Shown here: in pieces, positions 17,730-27,257 of the stretch
Layout of the letters: each line of letters starts with the position of its first letter
Position numbering within the stretch: position 1 is the stretch's first letter
Assembly: GCA_902628925.1 (NCBI GenBank)
Contig: CACOPA010000002.1
Span: forward strand, 70,690 to 134,689
Origin: an uncultured SAR86 cluster bacterium
Lineage (GTDB): Bacteria > Pseudomonadota > Gammaproteobacteria > Magnimaribacterales > D2472
Length of the DNA: 64,000 bases
Direction: 5' to 3'
Notes under the pieces: generated by a model
Seen by the model: only the letters and a program-made list of their open reading frames with translations
The model's database searches: none
Told to the model about the DNA's origin: nothing
Position numbers and translations under genes: made by a program

Positions 17730-19045
17730 CATTTAAGGAAATAAATTTTGATGGCCTGATTGGACCCACTCATAATTATGGTGGCCTATCAGAAGGTAAT
17801 GTTGCTTCACAAAAAAATATTGATCAAGTTTCAAATCCAAAGATGGCAGCTTTGCAAGGCTTGCAGAAAATGGAACTACTTTTAGATGAGGGATTGCATC
17901 AAGGAATTTTTTTACCTCATGAAAGACCCTATCTTAAAATTTTAAAAGATTTAGGCTACTCAGGCTCAGGTACAGAAATAATAAATGATGTTTCTAAAAG
18001 CAATAAATTACTACTAAAAAATATTTATTCGGCATCCTCAATGTGGGCTGCAAATACAGCTACATTTTCTTCAAAGTTAGATAGCTTAGATAATAAAAAT
18101 CATTTAACGCCGGCAAATCTTAACTCAATGTTTCATAGATCAATTGAAAAAGATTTTGTAACCAATCAATTAAATGATATTTTTGGACAAGTTGCTTCCA
18201 TTCATCAACCAAGACCTCCCATTGGTGCTTTTGGAGATGAGGGAGCAGCTAACCATTTGAGAGTCTCATCTTCGCATTCAAAAGAAGGTTTTCAGGTTTT
18301 TGTTCATGGTGGAAGCGCCTTTGAATATGACAAATTAGTTAAAAGACAAGCATTAGAAATCTCATCTAGCATAAGCAAATCACACAAATTAGATGAAACA
18401 AAAGTTTTTTTTCTTCAGCAAAATCAAGAGGCCATCAGTGAAGGGAGTTTTCATAATGATATTGTGAGCCTAGCTAACGAAAATGTGTTTATTGCTCATG
18501 AAAAAGCTTTTGAAAATAAAGCTGATTTAAATCAATTAATAGGAATACTCAAAGCAAATGTTAATAATTTTTCATACTTAGAGATACCAGATGCTTTAAT
18601 TAATCTCAAAGACTTAGTTTCAAGCTATCTTCTCAATTCTCAGCTGGTAACCAAATCAGATAATCAGATGATGATTATTTTCCCTTCAGAGGTGCAAGAG
18701 TATAGTAACTGCGGTAGCTGGATAGACTCACTAACCGAAAATAGCCCAATAGACTCAATAAAATATGTAGATATTAGGCAAAGCATGATGAACGGCGGAG
18801 GGCCAGCATGCTTAAGATTTCGTGCAACCTTTGAAGAGAATGAGATTTCAAAAATTGACGCATCATATCTAATGGATCATCACAAGATTCAATCAATAAA
18901 AGATTTAGTTGGTAAACACTATAGAGATAAATTGCATCCTGATGATTTGGCTGACCCAAGTTTAATGGAGGAATCCTATTTATTTTTAGATGAACTAACT
19001 GAGCTACTTAATCTAGGGAGTATTTATTCTTTTCAAAAAACTTAA
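17726..19045 (+). CDS. astB: N-succinylarginine dihydrolase
   Basis: Hydrolyses N-succinylarginine to succinylornithine, ammonia and CO2, the second step of the AST pathway. The N terminus FKEINFDGLIGPTHNYGGLS is diagnostic; MWAANTATF, NHLRVSSSH and the C-terminal RQSMMNGGGPACLRFR (Cys nucleophile in the pentein fold) also match. I use the ATG at 17726, which overlaps the astD stop and gives 439 residues, the usual family length; an upstream GTG at 17690 lies inside astD. The final four bases overlap valS on the other strand. Confidence 0.95.
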   Translation: MTFKEINFDGLIGPTHNYGGLSEGNVASQKNIDQVSNPKMAALQGLQKMELLLDEGLHQGIFLPHERPYLKILKDLGYSGSGTEIINDVSKSNKLLLKNIYSASSMWAANTATFSSKLDSLDNKNHLTPANLNSMFHRSIEKDFVTNQLNDIFGQVASIHQPRPPIGAFGDEGAANHLRVSSSHSKEGFQVFVHGGSAFEYDKLVKRQALEISSSISKSHKLDETKVFFLQQNQEAISEGSFHNDIVSLANENVFIAHEKAFENKADLNQLIGILKANVNNFSYLEIPDALINLKDLVSSYLLNSQLVTKSDNQMMIIFPSEVQEYSNCGSWIDSLTENSPIDSIKYVDIRQSMMNGGGPACLRFRATFEENEISKIDASYLMDHHKIQSIKDLVGKHYRDKLHPDDLADPSLMEESYLFLDELTELLNLGSIYSFQKT

Positions 19046-21831
19046 TCAGGGTTTGAGAGAGTTGACTGTAACGATTCAAACTTATCTGTAAATTCTGACA
19101 ATTTATGCCTCTCTTTCTTGATAACTTCCGGCGGGGCATTATCAACAAATTTCTTGTTATCAAGCTTTTGTTTAATTCTCTTAATTTCTTCAGCAAGCTT
19201 TGAAGCTTCCTTTTTCATCTTCTTAATTTCTTCCTCTGAATTGAATAATTTTTCAACAAGAATATGAATCTTAATTTGGTCACTTATCACTGTAATTGAA
19301 TTTGAAGGCTCTGATTCAGAAAGTTTAATACTTGTAAGGTTTGCTGTTTTGCAAATTACAGCTTCATGATCAGAAATAATTTTTTGGAATTCAGCATTAT
19401 ATTTCCCAGAAATCTCAACTTTGACAGGTCCATTAGAAATAGTTGGATTATCTGACTTTAAGGATCTAATCGTTGAAATTATTTCTATTATCTTATCTAC
19501 TGAATTATTGGATTCTGGGACAGCAGCATTAATGCTTTTATCAAACAGTGATTCAACTAGAAATTTATTATCTGTTTTAAGTCCTAAACCTTTAATCTTT
19601 TTATTGAGCTCTTCAGTGATAAAAGGCATAAAGGGATGAAGCAATGTTATGATTTTTTGGAACTCTTTGATCATGCTATGTATTACTTTTGAAGCATCAT
19701 TTTTTTGATCATCAAGAAAGACTTTCATAAATTCGATATACCAATCGCAGTAATTACCCCATATCAGTTCATATAAACTATTGCTTGCTAAATCAAATCG
19801 GTAATCATTGATATGTTTTTTTAGATCTTGATAAGTTTCAAAAGTTTTTCTTGCAATCCAATCTGAATAAATATTCGATTCAATATCTTCGGTCATGACA
19901 AAGTTATTTTTTTGAATTTGAAATTCAATAAAATTGAATGCATTCCAGATTTTATTGCAAAAATTTCTATAGCCTTTGATTCTACCTATATCAAAGTTAA
20001 TATCTCTGCCTGGTGAAGCGAGAGCATAATATGTAAATCTCAGAGCATCTGTTCCGTAACCATCAATACCGTTAGGAAACTGTTTAGTTGTCTGCTTTGA
20101 AATTTTTTCTTTAAGCTGTGGCTGCATCAAGCCCGTTGTTCTTTTTATTAGTAAATCCTCAAGAGAGATGCCATCGATCAGATCAATAGGATCAATAATA
20201 TTGCCCTTTGATTTTGACATTTTTTGACCATTTTCATCTTTTATAAGCCCTGTAATAAAAACTTCTTTAAACGGAATTTCATCTAAGAAATAATTGGTCA
20301 TCATGATCATTCGAGCGACCCAAAAGAAAATAATATCAAAACCTGTAACCAAAGTAGTGGTTGGGTGGAAAGAGCTCAGCTTTGGAGTTTTTGAAGGCCA
20401 TCCTAGTGTTGCAAAGGTCCATAGGCTTGAAGAAAACCATGTATCAAGAACATCCTCATCTTGACTTAATTTACCTTTGATTTTAAATCTCTCTCTTATG
20501 TCTTCCTCAGATGAACCCACATAGTAGTTTGAACTTTCGTCGTACCAAACCGGTATTCTATGACCCCACCATAACTGACGACTGATGCACCAATCTTGGA
20601 TATTTTCTAGCCATTGAAAATATGTTTTTTCCCAGTTACTAGGTACAAACTTTATGTCACCATTTTTTACTACATCAATAGCAGAAAGCGCCATTTTTTT
20701 TGTATCCACATACCATTGGTCAGTAAGAAAGGGCTCTAAAATCTCATCTGAGCGATCTCCGAAGGGAAGGGAGGTTTCATATTCTTCAATACCAGCAATT
20801 AAATCCTCAGATTCTAAATTTGCTAGAATTTTTTTTCTTGCCTCAAACCTATTTAATTCATGGAAGTTTTTTGGAGCACATCCACATATTTTGGCGTGCT
20901 TATCTAAAACAGAGATAGGTTCAAAGGAAGATTCATCTCCTTGAATAATATTTTTTTTATTATCCATGCTTAGACCATGTCTCTTACCTATCTCATAATC
21001 ATTAAAGTCATGTCCTGGAGTAATTTTTACTGCTCCTGATCCAAAATCCATATCCACATAATCATCTGCAATAATAGGAATTTTTCTGTTACAAAGTGGC
21101 AGCTCAACATCCTTACCAATATATTCTTTGTATCTTTTATCATCGGGATGAACTGCTATTGCCATGTCACCTAATAAAGTTTCAGGTCGAGTTGTAGCAA
21201 CCGTAATAAACTGATCAGTGCCGTCAATTTTATATTTAATGCTGGCGAGCTTTACATTCTTTTCTTTATTGACAACCTCAAGGTCCGATAATGATGTTTG
21301 AAGAGCTGGATCCCAATTAACAAGTCTGGATCCTCTGTAAATTAATCCATCTTCATGCAATTTGTTAAAGGCCAGAATTACAGCATCTTGGTAGTCCTCA
21401 TCATAAGTAAATCGCTCAGACTCCCAATCCAAGCTAGCACCCAGCCTTCTAAGTTGATTAGTGATGGTATTGCCAGATTTATTTTTCCAGTTCCAAACTT
21501 CTTGTTCAAACTTTTCTCTGCCTAACTCTTTTTTTGTTTTGCCAGCTTCGAATAATTGTCTTTCTACAACCATTTCGGTTGCGATGCCGGCATGATCAGT
21601 TCCTACCTGCCAATGAGTTTTATAGCCACTCATTTTTTTATACCTAATCAAGCAGTCCATGATTGCATTTTGAAATCCATGTCCCATATGCAAAGTACCC
21701 GTGACATTGGGCGGAGGGATCATGATGCAGTAAGGGGTTTCTCCCTCGGATTGAGAAAACAATCCTGAGGCTTCCCACTCTTTATAAAGGGATTCTTCTA
21801 TTTTTGATGGATCATATTGTTTGGAAGCCAC
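19042..21831 (-). CDS. valS: Valyl-tRNA synthetase
   Basis: Class I aminoacyl-tRNA synthetase charging tRNA-Val, with editing of misactivated threonine. Length 929 (Escherichia coli about 951). The HIGH-type motif is in PPPNVTGTLHMGHGF (about 37-51), the KMSKS motif in NGQKMSKSKGN (about 531), the editing (CP1) domain lies between them with TTRPETLLGD, the anticodon-binding domain follows, and the last 70 residues form the ValS C-terminal coiled coil, rich in Lys and Glu. It lies four bases after pepA on the same strand; in Escherichia coli holC sits between these two genes, but there is no room for it here. Confidence 0.97.
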   Translation of the reverse strand: MASKQYDPSKIEESLYKEWEASGLFSQSEGETPYCIMIPPPNVTGTLHMGHGFQNAIMDCLIRYKKMSGYKTHWQVGTDHAGIATEMVVERQLFEAGKTKKELGREKFEQEVWNWKNKSGNTITNQLRRLGASLDWESERFTYDEDYQDAVILAFNKLHEDGLIYRGSRLVNWDPALQTSLSDLEVVNKEKNVKLASIKYKIDGTDQFITVATTRPETLLGDMAIAVHPDDKRYKEYIGKDVELPLCNRKIPIIADDYVDMDFGSGAVKITPGHDFNDYEIGKRHGLSMDNKKNIIQGDESSFEPISVLDKHAKICGCAPKNFHELNRFEARKKILANLESEDLIAGIEEYETSLPFGDRSDEILEPFLTDQWYVDTKKMALSAIDVVKNGDIKFVPSNWEKTYFQWLENIQDWCISRQLWWGHRIPVWYDESSNYYVGSSEEDIRERFKIKGKLSQDEDVLDTWFSSSLWTFATLGWPSKTPKLSSFHPTTTLVTGFDIIFFWVARMIMMTNYFLDEIPFKEVFITGLIKDENGQKMSKSKGNIIDPIDLIDGISLEDLLIKRTTGLMQPQLKEKISKQTTKQFPNGIDGYGTDALRFTYYALASPGRDINFDIGRIKGYRNFCNKIWNAFNFIEFQIQKNNFVMTEDIESNIYSDWIARKTFETYQDLKKHINDYRFDLASNSLYELIWGNYCDWYIEFMKVFLDDQKNDASKVIHSMIKEFQKIITLLHPFMPFITEELNKKIKGLGLKTDNKFLVESLFDKSINAAVPESNNSVDKIIEIISTIRSLKSDNPTISNGPVKVEISGKYNAEFQKIISDHEAVICKTANLTSIKLSESEPSNSITVISDQIKIHILVEKLFNSEEEIKKMKKEASKLAEEIKRIKQKLDNKKFVDNAPPEVIKKERHKLSEFTDKFESLQSTLSNPD

Positions 21832-21835
21832 TATT

Positions 21836-23365
21836 TTACTTGGACGACAAAACCATTTCTGTTAACAAGGGAACAGGCCGTCCTGTACTTCCTTTTTTTG
21901 GACTTGTCACCCATGCAGTTCCAGCTATATCTAAATGTGCCCATCTAAAATCTTCAGCAAATCTTGATAAGAAGCACGCAGCAGTAATTGTTCCTGCTCC
22001 GCTTCCACCAATATTGGCAAGATCAGCAAAGTTAGTTTTTGTACAGCTTTGATACTCATCCCATAAAGGTAGCTGCCAAGCTCTATCAAATGTGTTTTCA
22101 CCAGCAGCTAAAATATTGTCTGCAAGCTTTTGATCATTGGACATTAACCCTGAAGCATGCTGACCTAACGCGACTACACAAGCTCCAGTTAAGGTTGCAA
22201 TATCAATTACATATTTTGGTTTATATCTTTTAACGTAGGTAAGCGCATCACACAAAACAAGCCTACCTTCTGCATCAGTATTCAAGATTTCAATTGTTTG
22301 ACCAGACATCGATGTTACAACATCACCTGGTTTTGTAGCTTTTGATGATGGCATATTTTCAGCACAAGCCATGACACCAATCACATTTACTTTTGCATTA
22401 ATTCTTGCAAGAGTCTGCATGACACCAAAAACTGATGCTGCACCCCCCATATCCCATTTCATTTCATCCATTTTCCCGCTGGGTTTAAGTGAGATTCCTC
22501 CTGTATCAAATGTTATTCCTTTTCCGACTAGCACCGCAGGAGCAACATTTTTTGGGCCTCCGTTATACTCGATAATAATCATCCTAGGAGGTTCAATACT
22601 TCCTCTTGCAACAGATAAATAAGAACCCATTTTTAGCTGCGCCAATTGTTTTTCATTTAAAGATTTTATTTTAAGTTTAGGAAAGATTTTTTTTAGTTGT
22701 TTCGCTTTAGATTCTATGATCCTCGGAGTGCAATGATTGGCAGGCAAGTCACCAAGAAACTTTGTTGCATTCATGCCTTCACCAATAGCGTAGCCTTTTT
22801 TAACAGCAGCCGAAGTATTTCTAGATTCAGAAGCCGATAATTGAAAACTAGTAAAGGTGACTTTTGAGAGGGGCAATTTCTTTACAGTTTTATTTTTTGT
22901 TTGATTAAACTTATATGATGAGGACTCAACGGTTCTTGCAGCTACTTCAACTAAATTTCCAAAAGGATTTGAGATAATTGAATCATTAAGATGAATTGAA
23001 AGTTCTTTCTCATTATGAGCATTTGCTAATGAAACCATCCTGGTAAACATTTCAACCCATTTTCTTAGCTCCGCTTTGTTATCGGGCTGCTTAATAAATA
23101 AAATTTTATTAATTTTTACATTTGGGCATTCCACCCAAGCATGCGTTATGTTTCCTGATGAAACATCCTTAACCGCTTTATCTATGGTCTTTGCTATAAC
23201 TTGATTTTTTGTTGAACTAAAAAAAGTAGATTTTATGTGCTTCACAAAATCATTCCCGTTGGAGGCTTTTTCAACTGCAACGGCGAGAGCACCTGATTTG
23301 AATTGTTTAATATTTTTTTTGTCTAAACTCTTATGATTAACTGTAGCAAGGACTTTATAAGTCAT
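21836..23365 (-). CDS. pepA: Leucyl (cytosol) aminopeptidase
   Basis: A dizinc M17 aminopeptidase that removes N-terminal residues from peptides; PepA also binds DNA in some enterobacteria. Length 509. The M17 signature [10 protein letters not shown] (about 345), the [20 protein letters not shown] metal/active-site block (about 275) and the [14 protein letters not shown] segment are clear. The N-terminal domain (1-175) is divergent, as is common. GGAG eight bases before the ATG at 23365 is a good ribosome-binding site. The gene diverges from lptF across 61 bases, the same arrangement as in Escherichia coli. Confidence 0.96.
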   Translation of the reverse strand: MTYKVLATVNHKSLDKKNIKQFKSGALAVAVEKASNGNDFVKHIKSTFFSSTKNQVIAKTIDKAVKDVSSGNITHAWVECPNVKINKILFIKQPDNKAELRKWVEMFTRMVSLANAHNEKELSIHLNDSIISNPFGNLVEVAARTVESSSYKFNQTKNKTVKKLPLSKVTFTSFQLSASESRNTSAAVKKGYAIGEGMNATKFLGDLPANHCTPRIIESKAKQLKKIFPKLKIKSLNEKQLAQLKMGSYLSVARGSIEPPRMIIIEYNGGPKNVAPAVLVGKGITFDTGGISLKPSGKMDEMKWDMGGAASVFGVMQTLARINAKVNVIGVMACAENMPSSKATKPGDVVTSMSGQTIEILNTDAEGRLVLCDALTYVKRYKPKYVIDIATLTGACVVALGQHASGLMSNDQKLADNILAAGENTFDRAWQLPLWDEYQSCTKTNFADLANIGGSGAGTITAACFLSRFAEDFRWAHLDIAGTAWVTSPKKGSTGRPVPLLTEMVLSSK

Positions 23366-23426
23366 TTCATTTTCTCCATGGTTACTTGATATGATTGATA
23401 TTGTAATCGAACATATTGTCTAAGGC

Positions 23427-24551
23427 ATGCATACCAGTAATATTATTTCCAAACATATTAACCATAAGGTATTTTCCAGCTTTATTTTTATACTTCTAAC
23501 AATGGTTGGTATTTTGTTTATCTCACGATCTGTAGGATATTTTGAAAAATCAGTTGCAGGTCAATTAGATCCAAACATTATCCTCAACATACTGATGCTT
23601 CGATTGCCTGATTTTCTTTCATTTTTAATTCCATTCTCAATCTTTATCAGCCTTTATTTAAATTTTTCAAATCAATATTCTAGTAACGAGATATACGCTA
23701 TCTTCAATACGGGCACATCTCGGCTTTCGATTGTTTCCAGTTTGAATAAGCAGCTGATCTTGATTTTGATAAGTGTCTTAATATTGAGTGTTTTCATTGG
23801 ACCAGCAACTAAGAAGATGTCTGAGGAAATTCAGGAATTTACGAGTTTTGAAAAGAAGCTTCTTCAATTGCAGCCTAAAATCCTTAATAGTGTTCCGGGG
23901 TCAGCTGGAAAAATTTATTTTGATTCAATGAATCAAGATGGTTTCACCGATGTTGTTTTTATTGAACCAAATGGATCTGATATCTCAATTATTCAATCTA
24001 AAAAAATGGAGGTTCTAGGAAATGAGGCAGATAACCTTGAATTAAAATTCTATTCTGGACTTATGAGCTCAACCTTAAAATCCGGAGATTCTTTTGAAAT
24101 TACTTTCAATGAATTTATCCATCCTATAAACCAAGATAACAACACATCCTCTGTTTTTAGTTTTAGAAAAGTTTTTGATTTTGACCAGTCCGATAACTTC
24201 ATTAACATTCAATGGCGAATTTCTTTGGTGATCATGACGCTAAGCTTGATTTACTTTGCTTTTATTTTAGCTCCTTTCTCTCCGAGAGCTTCTGTATCAG
24301 CTCAATTTGTTCCAGGGCTGTTAATTTACATTCTATATTTAGCCAGCTTAATCTTTTACAGAGATACTTTCTCTGATGATAGCAAAGTTCTTTATTACGG
24401 TTTGTGGCCCGTTCATTTTACTTACATATTGTTAATAACAATCTATTCAAAAAGTAATTACTTTCAATCCCTCATTGCACAAACTTCAAAAAGGCAAATC
24501 TTTTTAATGGCTATTATTTTAGCCTTAATGACATATTGGATTGCAGGATGA
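23427..24551 (+). CDS. lptF: LPS export ABC transporter permease LptF
   Basis: With LptG and the ATPase LptB, LptF extracts lipopolysaccharide from the inner membrane and passes it to LptC. The 374-residue protein has three N-terminal membrane segments (about 15-37, 50-75, 100-122), a periplasmic beta-jellyroll domain (about 130-262, including GSAGKIYFDS), and C-terminal membrane segments (about 268 onward). The family pattern is visible in the GTSRLSIVSSL coupling-helix region and LAPFSPRAS. Full-length compared with the family. It overlaps lptG by four bases (ATGA) and diverges from pepA. Confidence 0.93.
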   Translation: MHTSNIISKHINHKVFSSFIFILLTMVGILFISRSVGYFEKSVAGQLDPNIILNILMLRLPDFLSFLIPFSIFISLYLNFSNQYSSNEIYAIFNTGTSRLSIVSSLNKQLILILISVLILSVFIGPATKKMSEEIQEFTSFEKKLLQLQPKILNSVPGSAGKIYFDSMNQDGFTDVVFIEPNGSDISIIQSKKMEVLGNEADNLELKFYSGLMSSTLKSGDSFEITFNEFIHPINQDNNTSSVFSFRKVFDFDQSDNFINIQWRISLVIMTLSLIYFAFILAPFSPRASVSAQFVPGLLIYILYLASLIFYRDTFSDDSKVLYYGLWPVHFTYILLITIYSKSNYFQSLIAQTSKRQIFLMAIILALMTYWIAG

Positions 24552-25351
24552 GAAATTTTTTTTCATATATTTATAAACACATATTTTTAAGGTGTTTTTT
24601 TATATCACTTCTAACACTGCTTGTTTTTTTTGTTTTAGATTTTGTAATCTCGTTAATTACTGAAAGCTCGGGGTTCTCAATGCTTCAAATTCAAAATACT
24701 GCTATTGAATCTTTTGAAGGATTGCTGAGTTATTTTGAAATGATAATGCTTTTGAGCGTCCTAATAACTCTTTCAATATTTAAACAGGCCAATAACATCG
24801 CAATTCTCCAATCATTTGGTCAATCGCCACTTAAAATAAGTATGATTGCTGCATGTGCACCTTTGATTTTATCTTTTCTATTCATAGGATTTTCACTATT
24901 AATACCATCAAATGATGTTGATACATATCCTCAATGGGAGCTTGAAGATCAGTCAATTTCCATTCTGCAAAAAGATAAAGTTATTAGTATTGATTTTTCA
25001 AGTAATAAAATTAATAAAGTATTAAGCACAACTCCCAATGACTTGTCTGCAAATACCGAACCATCTTCAGTTTTACAAAAAATGTCATCAAGAACTCTCT
25101 CTCTTCCATTTGCAACATTAGCTTTGGTCCTACTGGCTTCTATATTTTTATACAAACATCAAAGAAATTTTTCTATTAGTCAGTCGATTTTCTTTGGAAT
25201 CGCTGCTGGGTTTGGATATAAGCTTATCAGTGATTTATTTTATTTAGGTTTTAGATCGTTTGACCTGAACATTAATTTAGGTATATACATCCCACCAACC
25301 ATTGCTTTATGTTTTTCTGTATTCTTTTTTTTAAGACTATCTAAACCTTAA
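24548..25351 (+). CDS. lptG: LPS export ABC transporter permease LptG, with a much shortened periplasmic domain
   Basis: Partner permease of LptF. I use the ATG at 24548, which overlaps the lptF stop, giving 267 residues; a TTG at 24536 adds four. Three N-terminal membrane segments (about 15-37, 60-78, 98-119) and three C-terminal ones (about 186-203, 210-230, 244-263) are present, and QSFGQSPLKI fits the coupling helix. The periplasmic part is only about 65 residues (120-184), where LptG (about 360 in total) normally has a jellyroll of roughly twice that. The frame is intact, so this looks like an in-frame reduction, not a frameshift. Identity rests on position, topology and C-terminal similarity. 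The 3' end overlaps the RDD gene. Confidence 0.8.
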   Translation: MRNFFSYIYKHIFLRCFFISLLTLLVFFVLDFVISLITESSGFSMLQIQNTAIESFEGLLSYFEMIMLLSVLITLSIFKQANNIAILQSFGQSPLKISMIAACAPLILSFLFIGFSLLIPSNDVDTYPQWELEDQSISILQKDKVISIDFSSNKINKVLSTTPNDLSANTEPSSVLQKMSSRTLSLPFATLALVLLASIFLYKHQRNFSISQSIFFGIAAGFGYKLISDLFYLGFRSFDLNINLGIYIPPTIALCFSVFFFLRLSKP

Positions 25352-25751
25352 TAAGTTTTGTCTTCGAGAGAATGTCATTAATAGCAAGTCTTTGAGGATG
25401 CAAATAAATCAGCAATAAGGGTAGGCCAGCAAGCAGATAAATACATACGTTTAAAAGAAATCTTAATGCTGTTTGAGATAATGAGATCCTTTGGTCTCCA
25501 ATATTTACTAATTTGATTTTCCAAACCTTCATACCTAATGTTTGTCCACCTCGCATCCAAAAGAATGCAAAAAATGACCAAGCTGTAATGATGCTAACAA
25601 TGAATCCAACAAAAGGATTTAGCGGATTAAAATTATTGAGTAATAACAGTACTGATCCAACCAAGAACCAGACCCCTAATAACAAAAGACTGTCATAAAT
25701 TCCGCAAAGAAATCTAGTAAGAAAACTTGGGTATTGAATGTTAGAATGCAT
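25341..25751 (-). CDS. RDD-family membrane protein
   Basis: A small integral membrane protein of 136 residues with three hydrophobic segments (about 14-37, 41-62, 97-120). The RDD pattern is visible as FLTRFLCGIYDSLLLLG (Arg and Asp in the first helix) and GQTLGMKVWKIKLVN after the second helix. The family's function is mostly unknown; some members affect ion transport. I use the ATG at 25751 (MHSNIQY); the frame extends to 25808 but a TATACT -10 element sits between. The 3' end overlaps lptG by 11 bases. Confidence 0.85.
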   Translation of the reverse strand: MHSNIQYPSFLTRFLCGIYDSLLLLGVWFLVGSVLLLLNNFNPLNPFVGFIVSIITAWSFFAFFWMRGGQTLGMKVWKIKLVNIGDQRISLSQTALRFLLNVCIYLLAGLPLLLIYLHPQRLAINDILSKTKLIKV

Positions 25752-25761
25752 AAACCTATCT

Positions 25762-25790
25762 AGTATAAGGAATTGATTATGTCTCAACAA
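25762..25790 (-). promoter_or_regulatory. Candidate promoter of the RDD gene
   Basis: On the minus strand TATACT (25762-25767) lies 17 bases from a weak TTGTTG (25785-25790). Transcription would start about four bases before the ATG at 25751, so the mRNA would be almost leaderless. The -35 falls inside the start of the divergent transporter gene. Confidence 0.35.
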
Positions 25791-27257
25791 TCCAGTTTTT
25801 TTGGTCATCCTATTGGTTTAAGAACTTTGTTCTTAACTGAAATGTGGGAACGAATGTCTTATTACGGAATGAGAGGAATCATGGTTCTATTCATGACCGC
25901 AGGACTTACAGGTTCAAATCCAGGGCTGACATTTAGTGCTGTAGAAGCAAATGCAATTTATGGAGCATATATAGGTTTGGTCTATTTTATGGTGGTGCCC
26001 GGTGGTTGGCTGGCAGATAATATTTTTGGCTATCAAAAGGCCGTTTTGCTGGGCGCAATCATTATCGCTATTGGTCATTACACGCTTGCAATTCCTTTTG
26101 AACAAACCTTCTTTCTTGGTTTGCTCTTTGTAATCTTAGGGACAGGGCTTCTCAAAGGAAATATTTCGGCGATTGTCGGCAAGATGTATGACAACAATGA
26201 TTCAATGAGGGATGCTGGTTATACGATATTCTATATGTCAATTAACATAGGATCTGTTCTTGGATTTCTTATTTGTGGCTGGTTGGGAGAAAACATTGGT
26301 TGGCATTGGGGTTTTGGTGCTGCTGGGATTGGAATGACCTTTGGAGTTTATCAATTTGTAAAGTACAGACATCTATTGGGATCTGCTGGAGCAGAGCCTA
26401 ATGAAATGGATCCTGATAGAAGAAAAAGACTATTAAGCTACTTTTATGTTGCCGTAGGAATTATTGCAATAGCAGTTTTATTAGCACTATTAGGAGTATT
26501 TGATATTGATCCAGTTATATTTGCTTCAAGTTATGCTTATTTCTTAGTAATTGTTGCGGGATTATATTTTTTATATTTATTCTTGTTAGCTGGATTAGAT
26601 CCATCTGAAAAGAAAAATTTGTTATTACTATTCTTTTTATTCATAGGTGCCGCAGCTTTTTGGTCAGGCTTTGATCAATCTGGAGGATCTCTTACTATTT
26701 TTGCAAGAGATTTTACAGATCTTAATTTATTTGGATTTGAGCTCCCGATTAGTTGGATGAATCTCGCAAATCCTATTTTCGTTGTTATTTTTGCACCTGT
26801 TTTTGCAGGTATTTGGACTAATCTGGCCATAAGAAATCTAGATCCATCTTTGCCTATGAAGTTTGCAATTGGTTTGCTCTTTATGTGCTTGAGTTTTATT
26901 TTGATGGTTTATGCTGTGAATGCTGCTATGCAATATGGCCAGGTAGGAATTCAGTGGTTACTGATAACTTACTTGCTTCATACCTGGGGTGAGCTTGCGC
27001 TTTCACCCATTGGATTATCAGCTTTTTCAAGATACGCCCCAAAAAAATATGCTGGCCAAATGTTCGGTCTTTGGTTTACAGCAAGTGCTATTGGTGGAGT
27101 TTTAGCTGGCTTACTTGGTGGTGAGGCAACCGGTGAGGGACTTGAATCAATGACGCCAATATTTTCTTTTATGATTAAGTATTATCTTGTTATAGGTGTA
27201 ATTTTGGCTCTATTGTCTTTTGTTATTAAGCCTGCAGAAAAAGAGAGTGCTAACTAG
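25779..27257 (+). CDS. POT/PTR-family proton-coupled peptide transporter
   Basis: A major-facilitator-superfamily peptide symporter of 492 residues with about 14 membrane segments. The ExxERxxYY proton-coupling motif of the POT family is present near the N terminus as EMWERMSYYGMRG (about 16-28), with GGWLADNIFGYQKA and GTGLLKGNISAIVGKMY following. It probably imports di- or tripeptides, which fits the aminopeptidase gene nearby. The ATG at 25779 is preceded by AAGG at 25767-25770; an upstream TTG at 25773 is less likely. The 3' end overlaps dapE by eight bases. Confidence 0.92.
   Translation: MSQQSSFFGHPIGLRTLFLTEMWERMSYYGMRGIMVLFMTAGLTGSNPGLTFSAVEANAIYGAYIGLVYFMVVPGGWLADNIFGYQKAVLLGAIIIAIGHYTLAIPFEQTFFLGLLFVILGTGLLKGNISAIVGKMYDNNDSMRDAGYTIFYMSINIGSVLGFLICGWLGENIGWHWGFGAAGIGMTFGVYQFVKYRHLLGSAGAEPNEMDPDRRKRLLSYFYVAVGIIAIAVLLALLGVFDIDPVIFASSYAYFLVIVAGLYFLYLFLLAGLDPSEKKNLLLLFFLFIGAAAFWSGFDQSGGSLTIFARDFTDLNLFGFELPISWMNLANPIFVVIFAPVFAGIWTNLAIRNLDPSLPMKFAIGLLFMCLSFILMVYAVNAAMQYGQVGIQWLLITYLLHTWGELALSPIGLSAFSRYAPKKYAGQMFGLWFTASAIGGVLAGLLGGEATGEGLESMTPIFSFMIKYYLVIGVILALLSFVIKPAEKESAN

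Noticed and set aside
23366-23426. Clear bidirectional promoter between pepA and lptF
   Set aside because: Several AT-rich hexamers such as TGTAAT occur, but none forms a convincing -35/-10 pair with proper spacing.
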